37,550 nt of DNA from Amycolatopsis orientalis DSM 40040 = KCTC 9412 (GTDB taxonomy: Bacteria > Actinomycetota > Actinomycetes > Mycobacteriales > Pseudonocardiaceae), in the NCBI RefSeq assembly GCF_000478275.1, contig NZ_ASJB01000067.1, positions 1-37,550 of the forward strand, given 5' to 3'. Of this stretch, positions 16,069 to 23,420 are shown one piece after another. The translations under genes were made by a program, and so were the position numbers. Numbering within the stretch: the stretch's first letter is position 1; every line of letters starts with the position of its first letter. The notes beneath the pieces are model-generated. The model ran no database searches. It was not told the origin of the DNA and saw only the letters and a list, made by a program, of their open reading frames with translations.

Positions 16069-16809
16069 TCAATAAGCGAGCCGAAGTCCCGGCGACCGGT
16101 GCACCTGACGCTCCGCGTCGATGATCAGGACCTGGCACCCCGGTTGCGAAGCGACCCAGGCGATTCCCTCGGTCCCCATCGCGAAAGCGGCCGTGGCCAG
16201 CGAATCCGCCGTGACGAGGTCGTCGGCGGCGACCGTGACGCTCAGCAGCCCGGTGGCCGGGCGCCCGGTCCGCCCGTCGAGGATATGCGCTCCGCGTTCA
16301 TATTCCCCTGACGTCGCGACGGCGCCGCCGGAGGACTCGACCACGGCGCAGAGCGAGTCCGGCCGTTCGGGATGCCGGATGCCGACCCGCCAGGGGCGGC
16401 CGGGTTCCGGTTCGCCGGAGGTGACGACGTCGCCGCCGGCGTTGATACAGAAGACGTCCAGGCCCTCTGCCAGCAACAGTCCCGCCGCCCGCTGCACCGC
16501 CCAGCCCTTGACCACCGCGTTCGGGTCGAGCCGCCGTCCGGGGATCCGGGCGGTGAACGCCCCGCCGGACAGCCGTTCGTAATGGTCGCACAACGAAAGC
16601 ACTTCGAGCAGGTCGTCGCTCAGTTCCGACGGGGCGAGTTCGCCGCGGTCATAGCGGCAGACCTCGCTTCCGGCCTTGAACGGGCTGAACCGGTCGTCGA
16701 CCTCGCGCAGCCAGCCGAAGACGCCGTCGAGAGCATGGTCGACGAGTTCGCCGCCCGCACGGACGTCGACCGAGACCGGCAGCCCCATCACCTGCTCGAC
16801 GCGGTTCAT
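16069..16809 (-). CDS. apbE: FAD:protein FMN transferase (ApbE family)
   Basis: 246 aa, at the short end for the family. It attaches FMN to Thr/Ser in target proteins. Visible signatures: DDRFSPFKAGSEVCRY, LDPNAVVKGWAVQRA, FCINAGGDVVTSGE and DLVTADSLATAAFAMG (the metal-binding D-x-x-S/A-T region). No signal or lipobox, so it would act inside the cell before export or on the cytoplasmic side. Its start overlaps the stop of the FMN-binding protein gene by 4 nt; that protein carries the matching flavinylation motif and is the obvious substrate. Confidence 0.9.
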   Translation of the reverse strand: MNRVEQVMGLPVSVDVRAGGELVDHALDGVFGWLREVDDRFSPFKAGSEVCRYDRGELAPSELSDDLLEVLSLCDHYERLSGGAFTARIPGRRLDPNAVVKGWAVQRAAGLLLAEGLDVFCINAGGDVVTSGEPEPGRPWRVGIRHPERPDSLCAVVESSGGAVATSGEYERGAHILDGRTGRPATGLLSVTVAADDLVTADSLATAAFAMGTEGIAWVASQPGCQVLIIDAERQVHRSPGLRLAY

Positions 16810-17240
16810 CTGGCGTCCAGCGCCGCCTGCAGCGATTTGACGTACGACTCGCTCGTCGACGTCGCCCCGGAGACGGTGTCGATGTCGGCGCTCTGCGCGG
16901 TCAGCGTCTCCGCCTGCAGGACCGGGATCGCGTCGACCCCGCGGCCGCTGGTCGGCCGTCGCAGCAGCTGGACCTCGGAGATCCGGTCCTCGGCGGAGAT
17001 CACCAGTCGCACTTGGACGGTGCCGTACCGGTTGCTCTCCACCGAGCCGTCGATGGTGCGTTCCGCCCCTTCGGAGGCGCCACCGTCCGAAGAGGACGAA
17101 GAGGACTCAGTGGACGAGGGCGGGGCGGGCGCGGCGACGGCCACGGTCTCCGAACCGAGCGGACCCGGTTCGTACAGCCAGACACCGAGGAAGCCGGCGG
17201 CCGAAAGGGCGACCGTGGCGGCGACGATGGTCTTCTTCAT
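16806..17240 (-). CDS. FMN-binding domain protein, exported, probably flavinylated
   Basis: 144 aa. N-terminal hydrophobic anchor or signal (residues ~3-22), then a Ser-rich linker (~42-60), then an FMN-binding domain ending DTVSGATSTSESYVKSLQAA. The SGAT(S/T) motif is the ApbE flavinylation site in NqrC/RnfG-like domains; the Thr would carry FMN through a phosphodiester link. It lies between a membrane flavin reductase and ApbE, so it probably receives electrons outside the membrane. Acceptor unknown. Confidence 0.88.
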   Translation of the reverse strand: MKKTIVAATVALSAAGFLGVWLYEPGPLGSETVAVAAPAPPSSTESSSSSSDGGASEGAERTIDGSVESNRYGTVQVRLVISAEDRISEVQLLRRPTSGRGVDAIPVLQAETLTAQSADIDTVSGATSTSESYVKSLQAALDAR

Positions 17241-17258
17241 GATCGGGGACTCCCTGAC

Positions 17259-18614
17259 TCAGGCGGCGAGACTGAAACGTTCGGCGTGGACCTGCTGGTT
17301 CGGCACGCCCAGTTCACGCAGGCTGCGCAACGTCGCCGAGGTCATCCCGGGCGGCCCGCAGACGAAGACGTCCCGATCGGTCACGTCCGGCACCAGCCGC
17401 CGCAGGTTGTGCGCGCCGAGCACCGGACCGTGCGGACCGGCCTGATCGGACGGTCCACTGAGGACCCGCACGACCGCGCCGCGTGCCCGCGCCAGCCCCG
17501 TCAGTTCCGGCAGCAGGACGGCGTCGCGTTCGTCGCGGACGCGGTAGAGCACCACGACGTGCCCGGAGATCTCTTCCAGCAGCGCGCGGATCGGAGTGAT
17601 CCCGACGCCGCCCGCCACCAGCAGCGCGTCCGGTTTCCGTTGGTGCATCGTGGTGAACGCGCCGTACGGTCCTTCGGCGAACACCCGCGTGCCGACCTTC
17701 AGCGAACGCAACGACGCGCTGCCGTCACCGGCGGCCTTCGCGGTCAGCCGCAGGGTGCGGCCGTCGGGCGCGGCCGACAGCGAGAACGGATTCGCCTGCC
17801 ACCAGCGATCCCGGGTCATGAAGCGCCACAGGAAGAACTGGCCGGCCCTGGCGGGCATCTTGTCGAGGTCCTTGCCGGAGATGTACACGGAGACGACGTC
17901 GTGGGATTCGGGGACCACGGCGACGACCCTCAACCGGTGCCGCAGATTTCGCGCGAGAGGCAGCACGACCCGGCCGGCGACCACCGAGCCGAGAGCGACA
18001 CCCCACACCGCCCACCAGTAGGCCTGCGCGCCCGGCGACGACGCGAACGATCCGCCCAGCGCGATCTGATGGGTGAACGCCAGCACGACCGCGGCATAGG
18101 TGTACAGATGGATGAAATGCCAGGTCTCGTAGGCCAGCCGTCGGCGGGCGAAACGCGCGGAAACGGCGCCGACCAGCAGGATGAGCGCGAACGCGACGAC
18201 CGCGCGCAGGATCCCCTCCAGTTTGGTCACCATCGTGACGAACTCGTCCACCACGCCGTTGTCCTCGACCTGTGCGTAGCCGAAGACGATGAAGACGAAG
18301 TGGGCGAGCAGTGTCCACAGGAGGCTGAACCCGGTCCAGCGGTGCCAGACGGTGAGCCGGTCCATGCCGAGGCGGCGGTCCAGCCACGGCAGGCGGGCGA
18401 CCAGCAGCAGCTGGAACGCCATCGCCAGCGCCCCGTACAGCCCGGCGAGCCTGCCGATGCTGATGAGGACGTTGTCCGACGGCCCGGCGGCGAAGAAGAG
18501 CATGGTCACGGCGGCCACGTTGGCCCCGAGGAAGGTGAAGAGCCCGGCGCGTGCGGCGATCCTGGGACGGATCGCCGGGCGCGGTTTCACGGCGGTCTGC
18601 GTCATGGTGGTCAC
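17259..18614 (-). CDS. Membrane ferric-reductase-like oxidoreductase
   Basis: 451 aa. About six transmembrane helices (~15-230) of the ferric-reductase type with paired His residues (WHRWTGFSLLWTLLAHF; TWHFIHLYTYAAVVLAFTHQ) likely to bind haem; then a ferredoxin-NADP reductase module with FAD loop WWQANPFSLSAAP and NAD(P) loop VAGGVGITPIRALLEE. It would carry electrons from NAD(P)H across the membrane to the FMN-binding protein encoded 18 nt downstream. GTG at 18614 is chosen: GGAAGGGA lies 6 nt before it, versus 15 nt before the ATG at 18605. Confidence 0.88.
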   Translation of the reverse strand: MTTMTQTAVKPRPAIRPRIAARAGLFTFLGANVAAVTMLFFAAGPSDNVLISIGRLAGLYGALAMAFQLLLVARLPWLDRRLGMDRLTVWHRWTGFSLLWTLLAHFVFIVFGYAQVEDNGVVDEFVTMVTKLEGILRAVVAFALILLVGAVSARFARRRLAYETWHFIHLYTYAAVVLAFTHQIALGGSFASSPGAQAYWWAVWGVALGSVVAGRVVLPLARNLRHRLRVVAVVPESHDVVSVYISGKDLDKMPARAGQFFLWRFMTRDRWWQANPFSLSAAPDGRTLRLTAKAAGDGSASLRSLKVGTRVFAEGPYGAFTTMHQRKPDALLVAGGVGITPIRALLEEISGHVVVLYRVRDERDAVLLPELTGLARARGAVVRVLSGPSDQAGPHGPVLGAHNLRRLVPDVTDRDVFVCGPPGMTSATLRSLRELGVPNQQVHAERFSLAA

Positions 18615-18659
18615 ACGTGGTCCCTTCCGGTCCGGTTCAAGTACCGAGCCTGCGGTGCC

Positions 18660-18699
18660 AACCTGTGACCTTTCTGGGCGGAACCTGTCGGCTTCCTGT
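18660..18699 (+). promoter_or_regulatory. Four direct repeats at 11-nt spacing (OmpR-type operator)
   Basis: AACCTGT (18660), TTTCTGG (18671), AACCTGT (18682) and TTCCTGT (18693) start exactly 11 nt apart, one helical turn. OmpR/PhoB-type regulators bind head-to-tail 7-mers with this period. The array lies in the 137-nt region between the membrane oxidoreductase and the response regulator genes, so autoregulation and control of the flavin operon by that regulator are inferred. Confidence 0.6.
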
Positions 18700-18751
18700 C
18701 GTGTGCGCTCCCGCCTCGCCCTCGCGCGCGCGGTCACGGAGGATGGGGTTC

Positions 18752-19450
18752 GTGCACACCGAGAACCCCGTTCGCCTGCTCGTGGTCGACGACGAGCCGC
18801 ATATCGCGGATCTGGTCGCCACCGTCGCCCGCTACGAGGGCTGGCAGGCGGTCACCGCCGGATCGGGTGAGGCCGCGCTCGCGAAGGCGGCCGAATTCGT
18901 ACCCGACATCGTCGTGCTCGACCTGATGCTGCCCGGGATCGACGGGTTCACCGTGCTGGACAAGCTCCGCGAGTCCGGGACGGCCGTGCCCGTCGTCTTC
19001 CTCACCGCGAAGGACGCGACGGCGGATCGCGTCGCCGGGCTCACCCGCGGCGGGGACGACTACCTCGTCAAGCCGTTCTCCGTGGAGGAGCTGATGGCGC
19101 GGCTGCGCGCGGTCCTGCGCCGCAGCAGCAAGGAGTCCAGGACGGCGGCCCTGCTGAGGGTCGGCGATCTGACCCTGAACGAGGACACCCGCGAGGTCGC
19201 GCGCGACGGCGAACCCGCCGAGCTGACGCCGACCGAGTACGAACTGCTGCGGTATCTCATGCGGCGTTCGCCCTCGGTGCTGACGAAGGCGCAGATCCTC
19301 GACCACGTCTGGGAGTACGACTTCGGCGGCCGGTCCAATGTGGTCGAACTCGTCATCTCGCATCTGCGCCGCAAACTCGACGCCGGCCGCGAGCCGCTGA
19401 TCCACACCGTGCGCGGAGTGGGCTACGTGGTCCGGCAGGCGGCGAGATGA
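18752..19450 (+). CDS. OmpR-family response regulator
   Basis: 232 aa. Receiver domain (~7-120) with acidic pocket VVDDE, phospho-acceptor Asp57 in VVLDLMLPG and the conserved Lys in LVKPFS; winged-helix output domain (~135-230, LTPTEYELLRYLMRR and VRGVGYVVR). The GTG at 18752 is preferred because GGAGG lies 9 nt upstream; the ATG at 18743 directly abuts the same GGAGG. The stop overlaps the kinase start (ATGA). Divergent from the flavin operon, its likely target. Confidence 0.93.
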   Translation: MHTENPVRLLVVDDEPHIADLVATVARYEGWQAVTAGSGEAALAKAAEFVPDIVVLDLMLPGIDGFTVLDKLRESGTAVPVVFLTAKDATADRVAGLTRGGDDYLVKPFSVEELMARLRAVLRRSSKESRTAALLRVGDLTLNEDTREVARDGEPAELTPTEYELLRYLMRRSPSVLTKAQILDHVWEYDFGGRSNVVELVISHLRRKLDAGREPLIHTVRGVGYVVRQAAR

Positions 19451-20883
19451 AGATGTTGCGCCGGTGGTTCGACGCCTGGCGCCGATCCCGGCTCGGCACC
19501 CGGCTGGCGCTCGGGCTCGGTGCGCTGGCGCTGGTCGTGTTCGCCGTCGTCGGCACCGTGATGGTCGGCATCATGAAGGGCTACCTGAACGACCGGCTCG
19601 ACGAACAGCTCGCCAAGACCCAGATCAGCCAGGTGCCGTCGCTGCGCACCACGCATGGCGGGAAACCCCAGCAGGCCTACGGCTGGTTCTCCGCGGTCTT
19701 CGCGGTGCGGGACGGCGACGCGCTGCCGCAGTCGGGCGGTTCGCTGCCGCCGGACACGAAAGCGCTCGAAAAGGTCGCCGAGGACGCGACGCGGACCGAG
19801 GTCCTGCGCACCGTCTACATCGAGGACAAGGGCACTTACCGCGTCCGCGCCTGCCCGATCGAGCCGAGCCAGAACATCGTGCTGGTGAGCGCCGCGCCGC
19901 AGGCGGATCTGGACCGGACGGTGAGCCAGCTGATCATGGTCGAGGTCGTCGCGTTCCTGCTGGCGCTGGCGGTGCTGGTGATCGCCGGACGACTGGTGCT
20001 GCGGCGCGGGCTGCGGCCGCTGAGCGACATGGCCGGGACCGCGCACGACATCGCGTCGCACGACCTCACCACGAACGCCGATCTCCCGGTTCGGGCACCG
20101 GCGAACGGCGGCGGTGCCGAGGTCGAGGAGCTGCGGACGGCGTTCAACGTGATGCTGGCGCACCTCGATTCCTCACTGGTCGCGCGCCGCGAGGCGAACG
20201 AACGGCTGCGGCGCTTCATCGCCGACGCCTCGCACGAACTCCGCACGCCGCTGACGTCGATCCGCGGCTACGCCGAGCTTTTCCGCTACGCGGCGGCGAA
20301 CGAACCCGCCGAACGCGAGGCGCATCTGTCGAAGATCCGTGAAGAGACCGAGCGGATGAGCGTGCTCGTCGACGACCTCCTGCTCCTCGCGCGCCTCGAC
20401 GCGCCGGAGACCGAAGCGCCGCTGCGCCTGGTCGACGTCGACCTCGCCGAGCTGGTCACCGACGCGGGGGAGGCCTTCGCCGCCGGGCGCCCGGAGCATC
20501 CGCTGAGCGTCGGGCCGCTCCCGGAAGGTGTCGTCCTGCAAGCGGATCCGGTGCGCCTGCGGCAGGTTCTGGACAACCTGCTCGCCAACGCCGCGGTGCA
20601 CACGCCGCCCGGGACGGCGGTCACGTTGTCGGCTTCGGCGTCGGACGCGGAATGCGTCCTGCGGGTGAGCGACGCCGGCCCCGGCATCCCGCCGGACGCG
20701 CGGGACCGGATCTTCGACCGGTTCTACCGGGTCGACACCGCCCGCACCCGCGGCAACGGCGGGACCGGGCTGGGACTCTCGGTGGTGCTCTCGCTGGTGT
20801 CGGCGCACGGCGGGACGATCGAGGTCGAGAGTGAGCCGGGGGCGACGACGTTCACCGTGCGGCTTCCGCGGCGGCGCCCGTAG
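19447..20883 (+). CDS. Sensor histidine kinase
   Basis: 478 aa. TM1 (~18-42), extracytoplasmic sensor (~43-158), TM2 (~160-183), HAMP (~184-245), HisKA with FIADASHELRTPLTSIRGYAEL (His263) and a HATPase domain (N box DNLLANAAVHTP, G1 DAGPGIPP, G2 GGTGLGLSVV). Layout is like TcrY/MprB-type kinases. The sensed signal is unknown; the neighbouring flavin redox genes suggest an envelope redox or metal cue. Translationally coupled to the regulator by a 4-nt overlap. Confidence 0.93.
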   Translation: MKMLRRWFDAWRRSRLGTRLALGLGALALVVFAVVGTVMVGIMKGYLNDRLDEQLAKTQISQVPSLRTTHGGKPQQAYGWFSAVFAVRDGDALPQSGGSLPPDTKALEKVAEDATRTEVLRTVYIEDKGTYRVRACPIEPSQNIVLVSAAPQADLDRTVSQLIMVEVVAFLLALAVLVIAGRLVLRRGLRPLSDMAGTAHDIASHDLTTNADLPVRAPANGGGAEVEELRTAFNVMLAHLDSSLVARREANERLRRFIADASHELRTPLTSIRGYAELFRYAAANEPAEREAHLSKIREETERMSVLVDDLLLLARLDAPETEAPLRLVDVDLAELVTDAGEAFAAGRPEHPLSVGPLPEGVVLQADPVRLRQVLDNLLANAAVHTPPGTAVTLSASASDAECVLRVSDAGPGIPPDARDRIFDRFYRVDTARTRGNGGTGLGLSVVLSLVSAHGGTIEVESEPGATTFTVRLPRRRP

Positions 20884-20893
20884 CCCCCCAGTG

Positions 20894-20948
20894 CGCTATG
20901 AAAGGACCTTTCCTTGCAAATTTCGCTAGGAAAGGTCCTTTCCTAGCG
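20894..20948. repeat. Nested palindromes after the histidine kinase gene
   Basis: Arms 20894-20914 and 20928-20948 pair with a single mismatch in 21. In addition, the right half (20924-20948) is itself a perfect palindrome with 12-nt arms CGCTAGGAAAGG / CCTTTCCTAGCG around one T. It starts 10 nt after the kinase stop and probably acts as a terminator. First part of the 390-nt gene-free stretch 20884-21273. Confidence 0.85.
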
Positions 20949-20975
20949 ACTTTTCCGACCTGGCGTCGGGTGTGG

Positions 20976-21054
20976 GCTGAAGGGGCCTTTCGCCTCATCT
21001 CACGCGGTGAAGGGCGCTTTCGCCGCATGCGATGAGGGGAAAGCGCCCTTCAGC
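20976..21054 (+). repeat. 79-bp composite palindromic element, copy 2
   Basis: Same length and unit order as copy 1 (12717-12795, opposite strand). Units TGAAGGGGCCTTTCG (20978-20992), TGAAGGGCGCTTTCG (21008-21022) and GAAAGCGCCCTTCAG (21039-21053) are joined by spacers CCTCATCTCACGCGG and CCGCATGCGATGAGG, the spacers also being shared with copy 1. Units two and three form a hairpin. Compensating changes keep the stem paired in both copies (GGGCCC core in copy 1, GGGCGC/GCGCCC in copy 2). Confidence 0.85.
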
Positions 21055-21141
21055 CCCGAGCCACAACCAGGTTGGAAAGGCTCATGGCGTCTTTCGCCCT
21101 GAGGTTCGAGGCCTTCACGGACCGTGGTCTGGGGCTCCGAC

Positions 21142-21165
21142 GGGGCTGAAGGGCCCCTCAGCCCC
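21142..21165. repeat. Near-palindrome GGGGCTGAAGGGCCCCTCAG region
   Basis: A 24-nt sequence with imperfect dyad symmetry (one mismatched pair across the dyad), a further single unit of the TGAAGGG type. Nothing recognisable was seen between it and the flanking repeats, including no plausible short gene. Confidence 0.6.
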
Positions 21166-21211
21166 GCACGACCCAACGGCCGCCCTCCGGACCCGAGGAC
21201 GAAAAGATGTT

Positions 21212-21258
21212 ATGAACGGGACTTTCATTACAAAATTCGTTATGAAAGTCCCGTTCAT
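21212..21258. repeat. Perfect 17-bp hairpin ATGAACGGGACTTTCAT
   Basis: ATGAACGGGACTTTCAT (21212-21228) and ATGAAAGTCCCGTTCAT (21242-21258) are exact reverse complements around a 13-nt AT-rich loop. Each arm also has ATGAA/TTCAT ends. It lies 15 nt beyond the stop of the minus-strand oxidase gene and probably ends its transcript. Confidence 0.9.
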
Positions 21259-21273
21259 GACATCCGCGAAGCC

Positions 21274-21927
21274 CTACCCCACCCGTCGCTTCACATGGTC
21301 CGGCACCGTCCACTCACTCACCAGGTCGGCCGACGGCTCCGGCTCCCCGAACACGGTCCGCACCGGCAGCACCCCCGCCCACGCGAGATCGGCCGCGACC
21401 TCGTCCTCGGGATCGTCGGGACCCTCGCCGCGCATCTTCACCGACGCCTCGGTGAGGTCCAGTTCCAGCACCGAAACCGACGCGAACTCCTTCGCGTTGA
21501 CGTCCCGAGCGTGCTCCCAGGAACCGGGCGCGAGGTGGTCGGTCAGCACGCGAAGGCCGTGCATCTTCCGTTCCGCGTCGGTGACCGCGGTGGCCTTGCC
21601 CAGGATCACCGCGCTGCGGTAGTTCATCGAATGGTTGTTGACCGATCGCGCGTAGACGATGCCGTCGAGCAAGGTCACCGTGACGCACACCTCGACGCCG
21701 TCGGAGTCGCGCATACTCCGCGCGCCGGTGGATCCGTGCAGGTAGAGCGTGTTCCCGTCGCGGCCGTAGCCGGTCGGGATGACCAGCGGGACGCCGTCGC
21801 GCACGACACCGAGGTGGCAGATCAGGGCCTCGTCGAGCACGGCGTACAGCGCCGATCGGTCGGTGAGCGCGCGGTTCTTCTTGCGGCCGAGAGTGGTCCG
21901 GTCGGTGGGAGAGAGCGGGGTGGACAT
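21274..21927 (-). CDS. Pyridoxamine 5'-phosphate oxidase family (split-barrel flavin) protein
   Basis: 217 aa. Split-barrel FMN-binding fold of the PNPOx-like group: ALICHLGVVRDGVPLVIPTGYGRDGNTLYLHGSTG near the N terminus (given here as family pattern, residues ~30-65) and NYRSAVILGKATAVTDAERK later. Cofactor could be FMN or F420. The ATG at 21927 begins MSTPLSPTDR; a GTG at 21945 is an alternative, and neither has a strong ribosome site. Divergent from a MocR regulator, which is a common pairing and suggests regulation by it. Confidence 0.82.
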   Translation of the reverse strand: MSTPLSPTDRTTLGRKKNRALTDRSALYAVLDEALICHLGVVRDGVPLVIPTGYGRDGNTLYLHGSTGARSMRDSDGVEVCVTVTLLDGIVYARSVNNHSMNYRSAVILGKATAVTDAERKMHGLRVLTDHLAPGSWEHARDVNAKEFASVSVLELDLTEASVKMRGEGPDDPEDEVAADLAWAGVLPVRTVFGEPEPSADLVSEWTVPDHVKRRVG

Positions 21928-21948
21928 GCGAGCAGTCTCACCCACGAG

Positions 21949-21995
21949 AGTGGCCTGTAATAACGTCCAATTCTCCTATACTTGAGAAGGCCACT
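21949..21995. promoter_or_regulatory. Divergent control region between oxidase and MocR genes
   Basis: Inverted repeat AGTGGCC (21949-21955) / GGCCACT (21989-21995) flanks an AT-rich segment containing TATACT (21977-21982), a good -10 for the MocR gene with a poor -35. On the other strand TTATTA (21958-21963) could serve the oxidase gene. Binding by MocR is inferred. Confidence 0.45.
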
Positions 21996-22018
21996 TCCTC
22001 AGGAGCGCGGAGTACAGC

Positions 22019-23380
22019 ATGTCCGACACCGCCCTGCCGGTCAGTCTCGACCGCGATTCGCTCGTCCCGCTCGCGGTCCAGCTGGCCGACGCCCTGCGCG
22101 CGGCGGCGGGCGACGGGCATCTGCGCGGTGGCGACAGGCTGCCCTCGACCAGGGCGCTCGCGCACCGGCTCGGCGTCAGCCGCACCGTGACGTCGGCGGC
22201 GTACGAGCAGCTTCACGCCGAGGGCTGGATCGCGGGCCGCCACGGCTCCGGCACGTACGTCACCACGACACCGCCCGCGGACAGGCCGTCGAAGGGACCC
22301 GCGCCCGGCACGCCCGCCGCGCCGCCCACTCTGGTCGATCTCACCCCCGGCGTGCCGTGGGCCGATGGTGTCGAGAAGGCGGCCTGGCGCCGCGCGTGGC
22401 GGGCCGCCGCTGACCCGCGCCCGACCTATCGCGAGGACAGGGCCGGTCTGCCCGCGTACCGCGACGCGGTGTCCGAGCATCTGCTGCGGCACCGCGGCCT
22501 CGCCGCCGGGACCGTGCTGGCCACCGGCGGCACCACGGCGGCGGTGATCGAACTCGCGGGCGCGGTGCTCTCGCGCGGCGATCGGGTCGCGATCGAGGAA
22601 CCGGGCTATCAGCGCGCGGTGCAGGCGTTCCGGCGCGCGGGGCTGGAGGTCGTCGCGGCCGAAGTCGACGAAGAGGGCCTGCGCCCGGACGCCATCCCGG
22701 CAGGCGTGCGCGCCGTGTACTGCTCTCCCGCGCACCAGTATCCGCTCGGCAGCCGGATGAGCGCCTCACGCCGCGTCGAGCTGGTCGAACTCGCCCGCGC
22801 CGAGGGCATGCTGGTGATCGAGGACGACTACGACGGCGAGCTGCGGTTCGACGTCGCGCCGCTGCCGTTGCTGGCCGCGCTCGCTCCGGACGTCGTCGCG
22901 CATCTCGGGACGACGAGCAAGATCCTGACCCCGGCGCTGGGCGCGGGCTGGATGGTCGCGCCGCCGCAGGTCGCGGCCGCGGTGCTGGAATACCGGGAGG
23001 CGACCGGCACCCGTCCGTCGCCCGCCGGCCAGCGGGTGCTCGTCGAACTGGCGCGGCACGGAGATCTGGGACGGCATCTGCGGAAGCTCCGGCGGGAACT
23101 GTCGGAGCGCCGGTCGCTGGTTTCGGCCGCGCTGACGTCGGCGGGGATCCCGGTACTCGGCGACGACGCGGGGGCGCATCTGGTCGTCCCTTGTGGATCG
23201 GCGCCCGAGGAGGCGGCGCGGATGGCGGCGGCGGAACGCGCCGGGATCCGGCTCGACGGGCTCGCCCGGCACTTCGCCGGGACACCGACGGTGTTCGGGA
23301 ACCTCATCGGGTACGCGGGTTGTTCGCGAGAAGCCCTCCAATCCGCGCTCAAGCCCCTGCTTTCCGTCCTCGGTGGCTGA
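22019..23380 (+). CDS. MocR-family regulator (GntR helix-turn-helix fused to aminotransferase fold)
   Basis: 453 aa. GntR winged helix at the N terminus (GGDRLPSTRALAHRLGVSRT), linker rich in Pro/Ala (~80-105), then a fold-type I aminotransferase-like domain with the PLP lysine in LGTTSKILTPALGAGW and the aspartate segment IEDDYDGELRF. Such proteins sense PLP and an amine or amino-acid ligand; PdxR members control vitamin B6 synthesis and GabR members GABA use. No pdxST is adjacent. The divergent split-barrel oxidase is the likely target. Confidence 0.9.
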   Translation: MSDTALPVSLDRDSLVPLAVQLADALRAAAGDGHLRGGDRLPSTRALAHRLGVSRTVTSAAYEQLHAEGWIAGRHGSGTYVTTTPPADRPSKGPAPGTPAAPPTLVDLTPGVPWADGVEKAAWRRAWRAAADPRPTYREDRAGLPAYRDAVSEHLLRHRGLAAGTVLATGGTTAAVIELAGAVLSRGDRVAIEEPGYQRAVQAFRRAGLEVVAAEVDEEGLRPDAIPAGVRAVYCSPAHQYPLGSRMSASRRVELVELARAEGMLVIEDDYDGELRFDVAPLPLLAALAPDVVAHLGTTSKILTPALGAGWMVAPPQVAAAVLEYREATGTRPSPAGQRVLVELARHGDLGRHLRKLRRELSERRSLVSAALTSAGIPVLGDDAGAHLVVPCGSAPEEAARMAAAERAGIRLDGLARHFAGTPTVFGNLIGYAGCSREALQSALKPLLSVLGG

Positions 23381-23383
23381 ATC

Positions 23384-23414
23384 TTGACCTCCAGCAAGGT
23401 GGAGGTCATAGCTT
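23384..23414 (+). promoter_or_regulatory. MerR-type promoter with 19-nt spacer and operator
   Basis: TTGACC (23384-23389), a 19-nt spacer, TAGCTT (23409-23414). The spacer holds most of a dyad with exact 8-bp arms GACCTCCA (23386-23393) and TGGAGGTC (23400-23407). A 19-20-nt spacer with a central palindrome is the hallmark of MerR/SoxR-regulated promoters. The expected start of transcription, 7 nt after the -10, is the ATG at 23421, so the mRNA should be leaderless. No merR-type gene is in the window. Confidence 0.72.
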
Positions 23415-23420
23415 CTGGTC

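Noticed and set aside
18743..18751. ATG at 18743 as the response-regulator start
   Set aside because: It directly touches the GGAGG ribosome site, leaving no spacer; GTG at 18752 has a 9-nt spacing and gives the usual N terminus.
12717..21258. CRISPR array or integron-like array
   Set aside because: The repeats are palindromic, unevenly spaced, interrupted by normal genes, and not associated with cas genes or an integrase.
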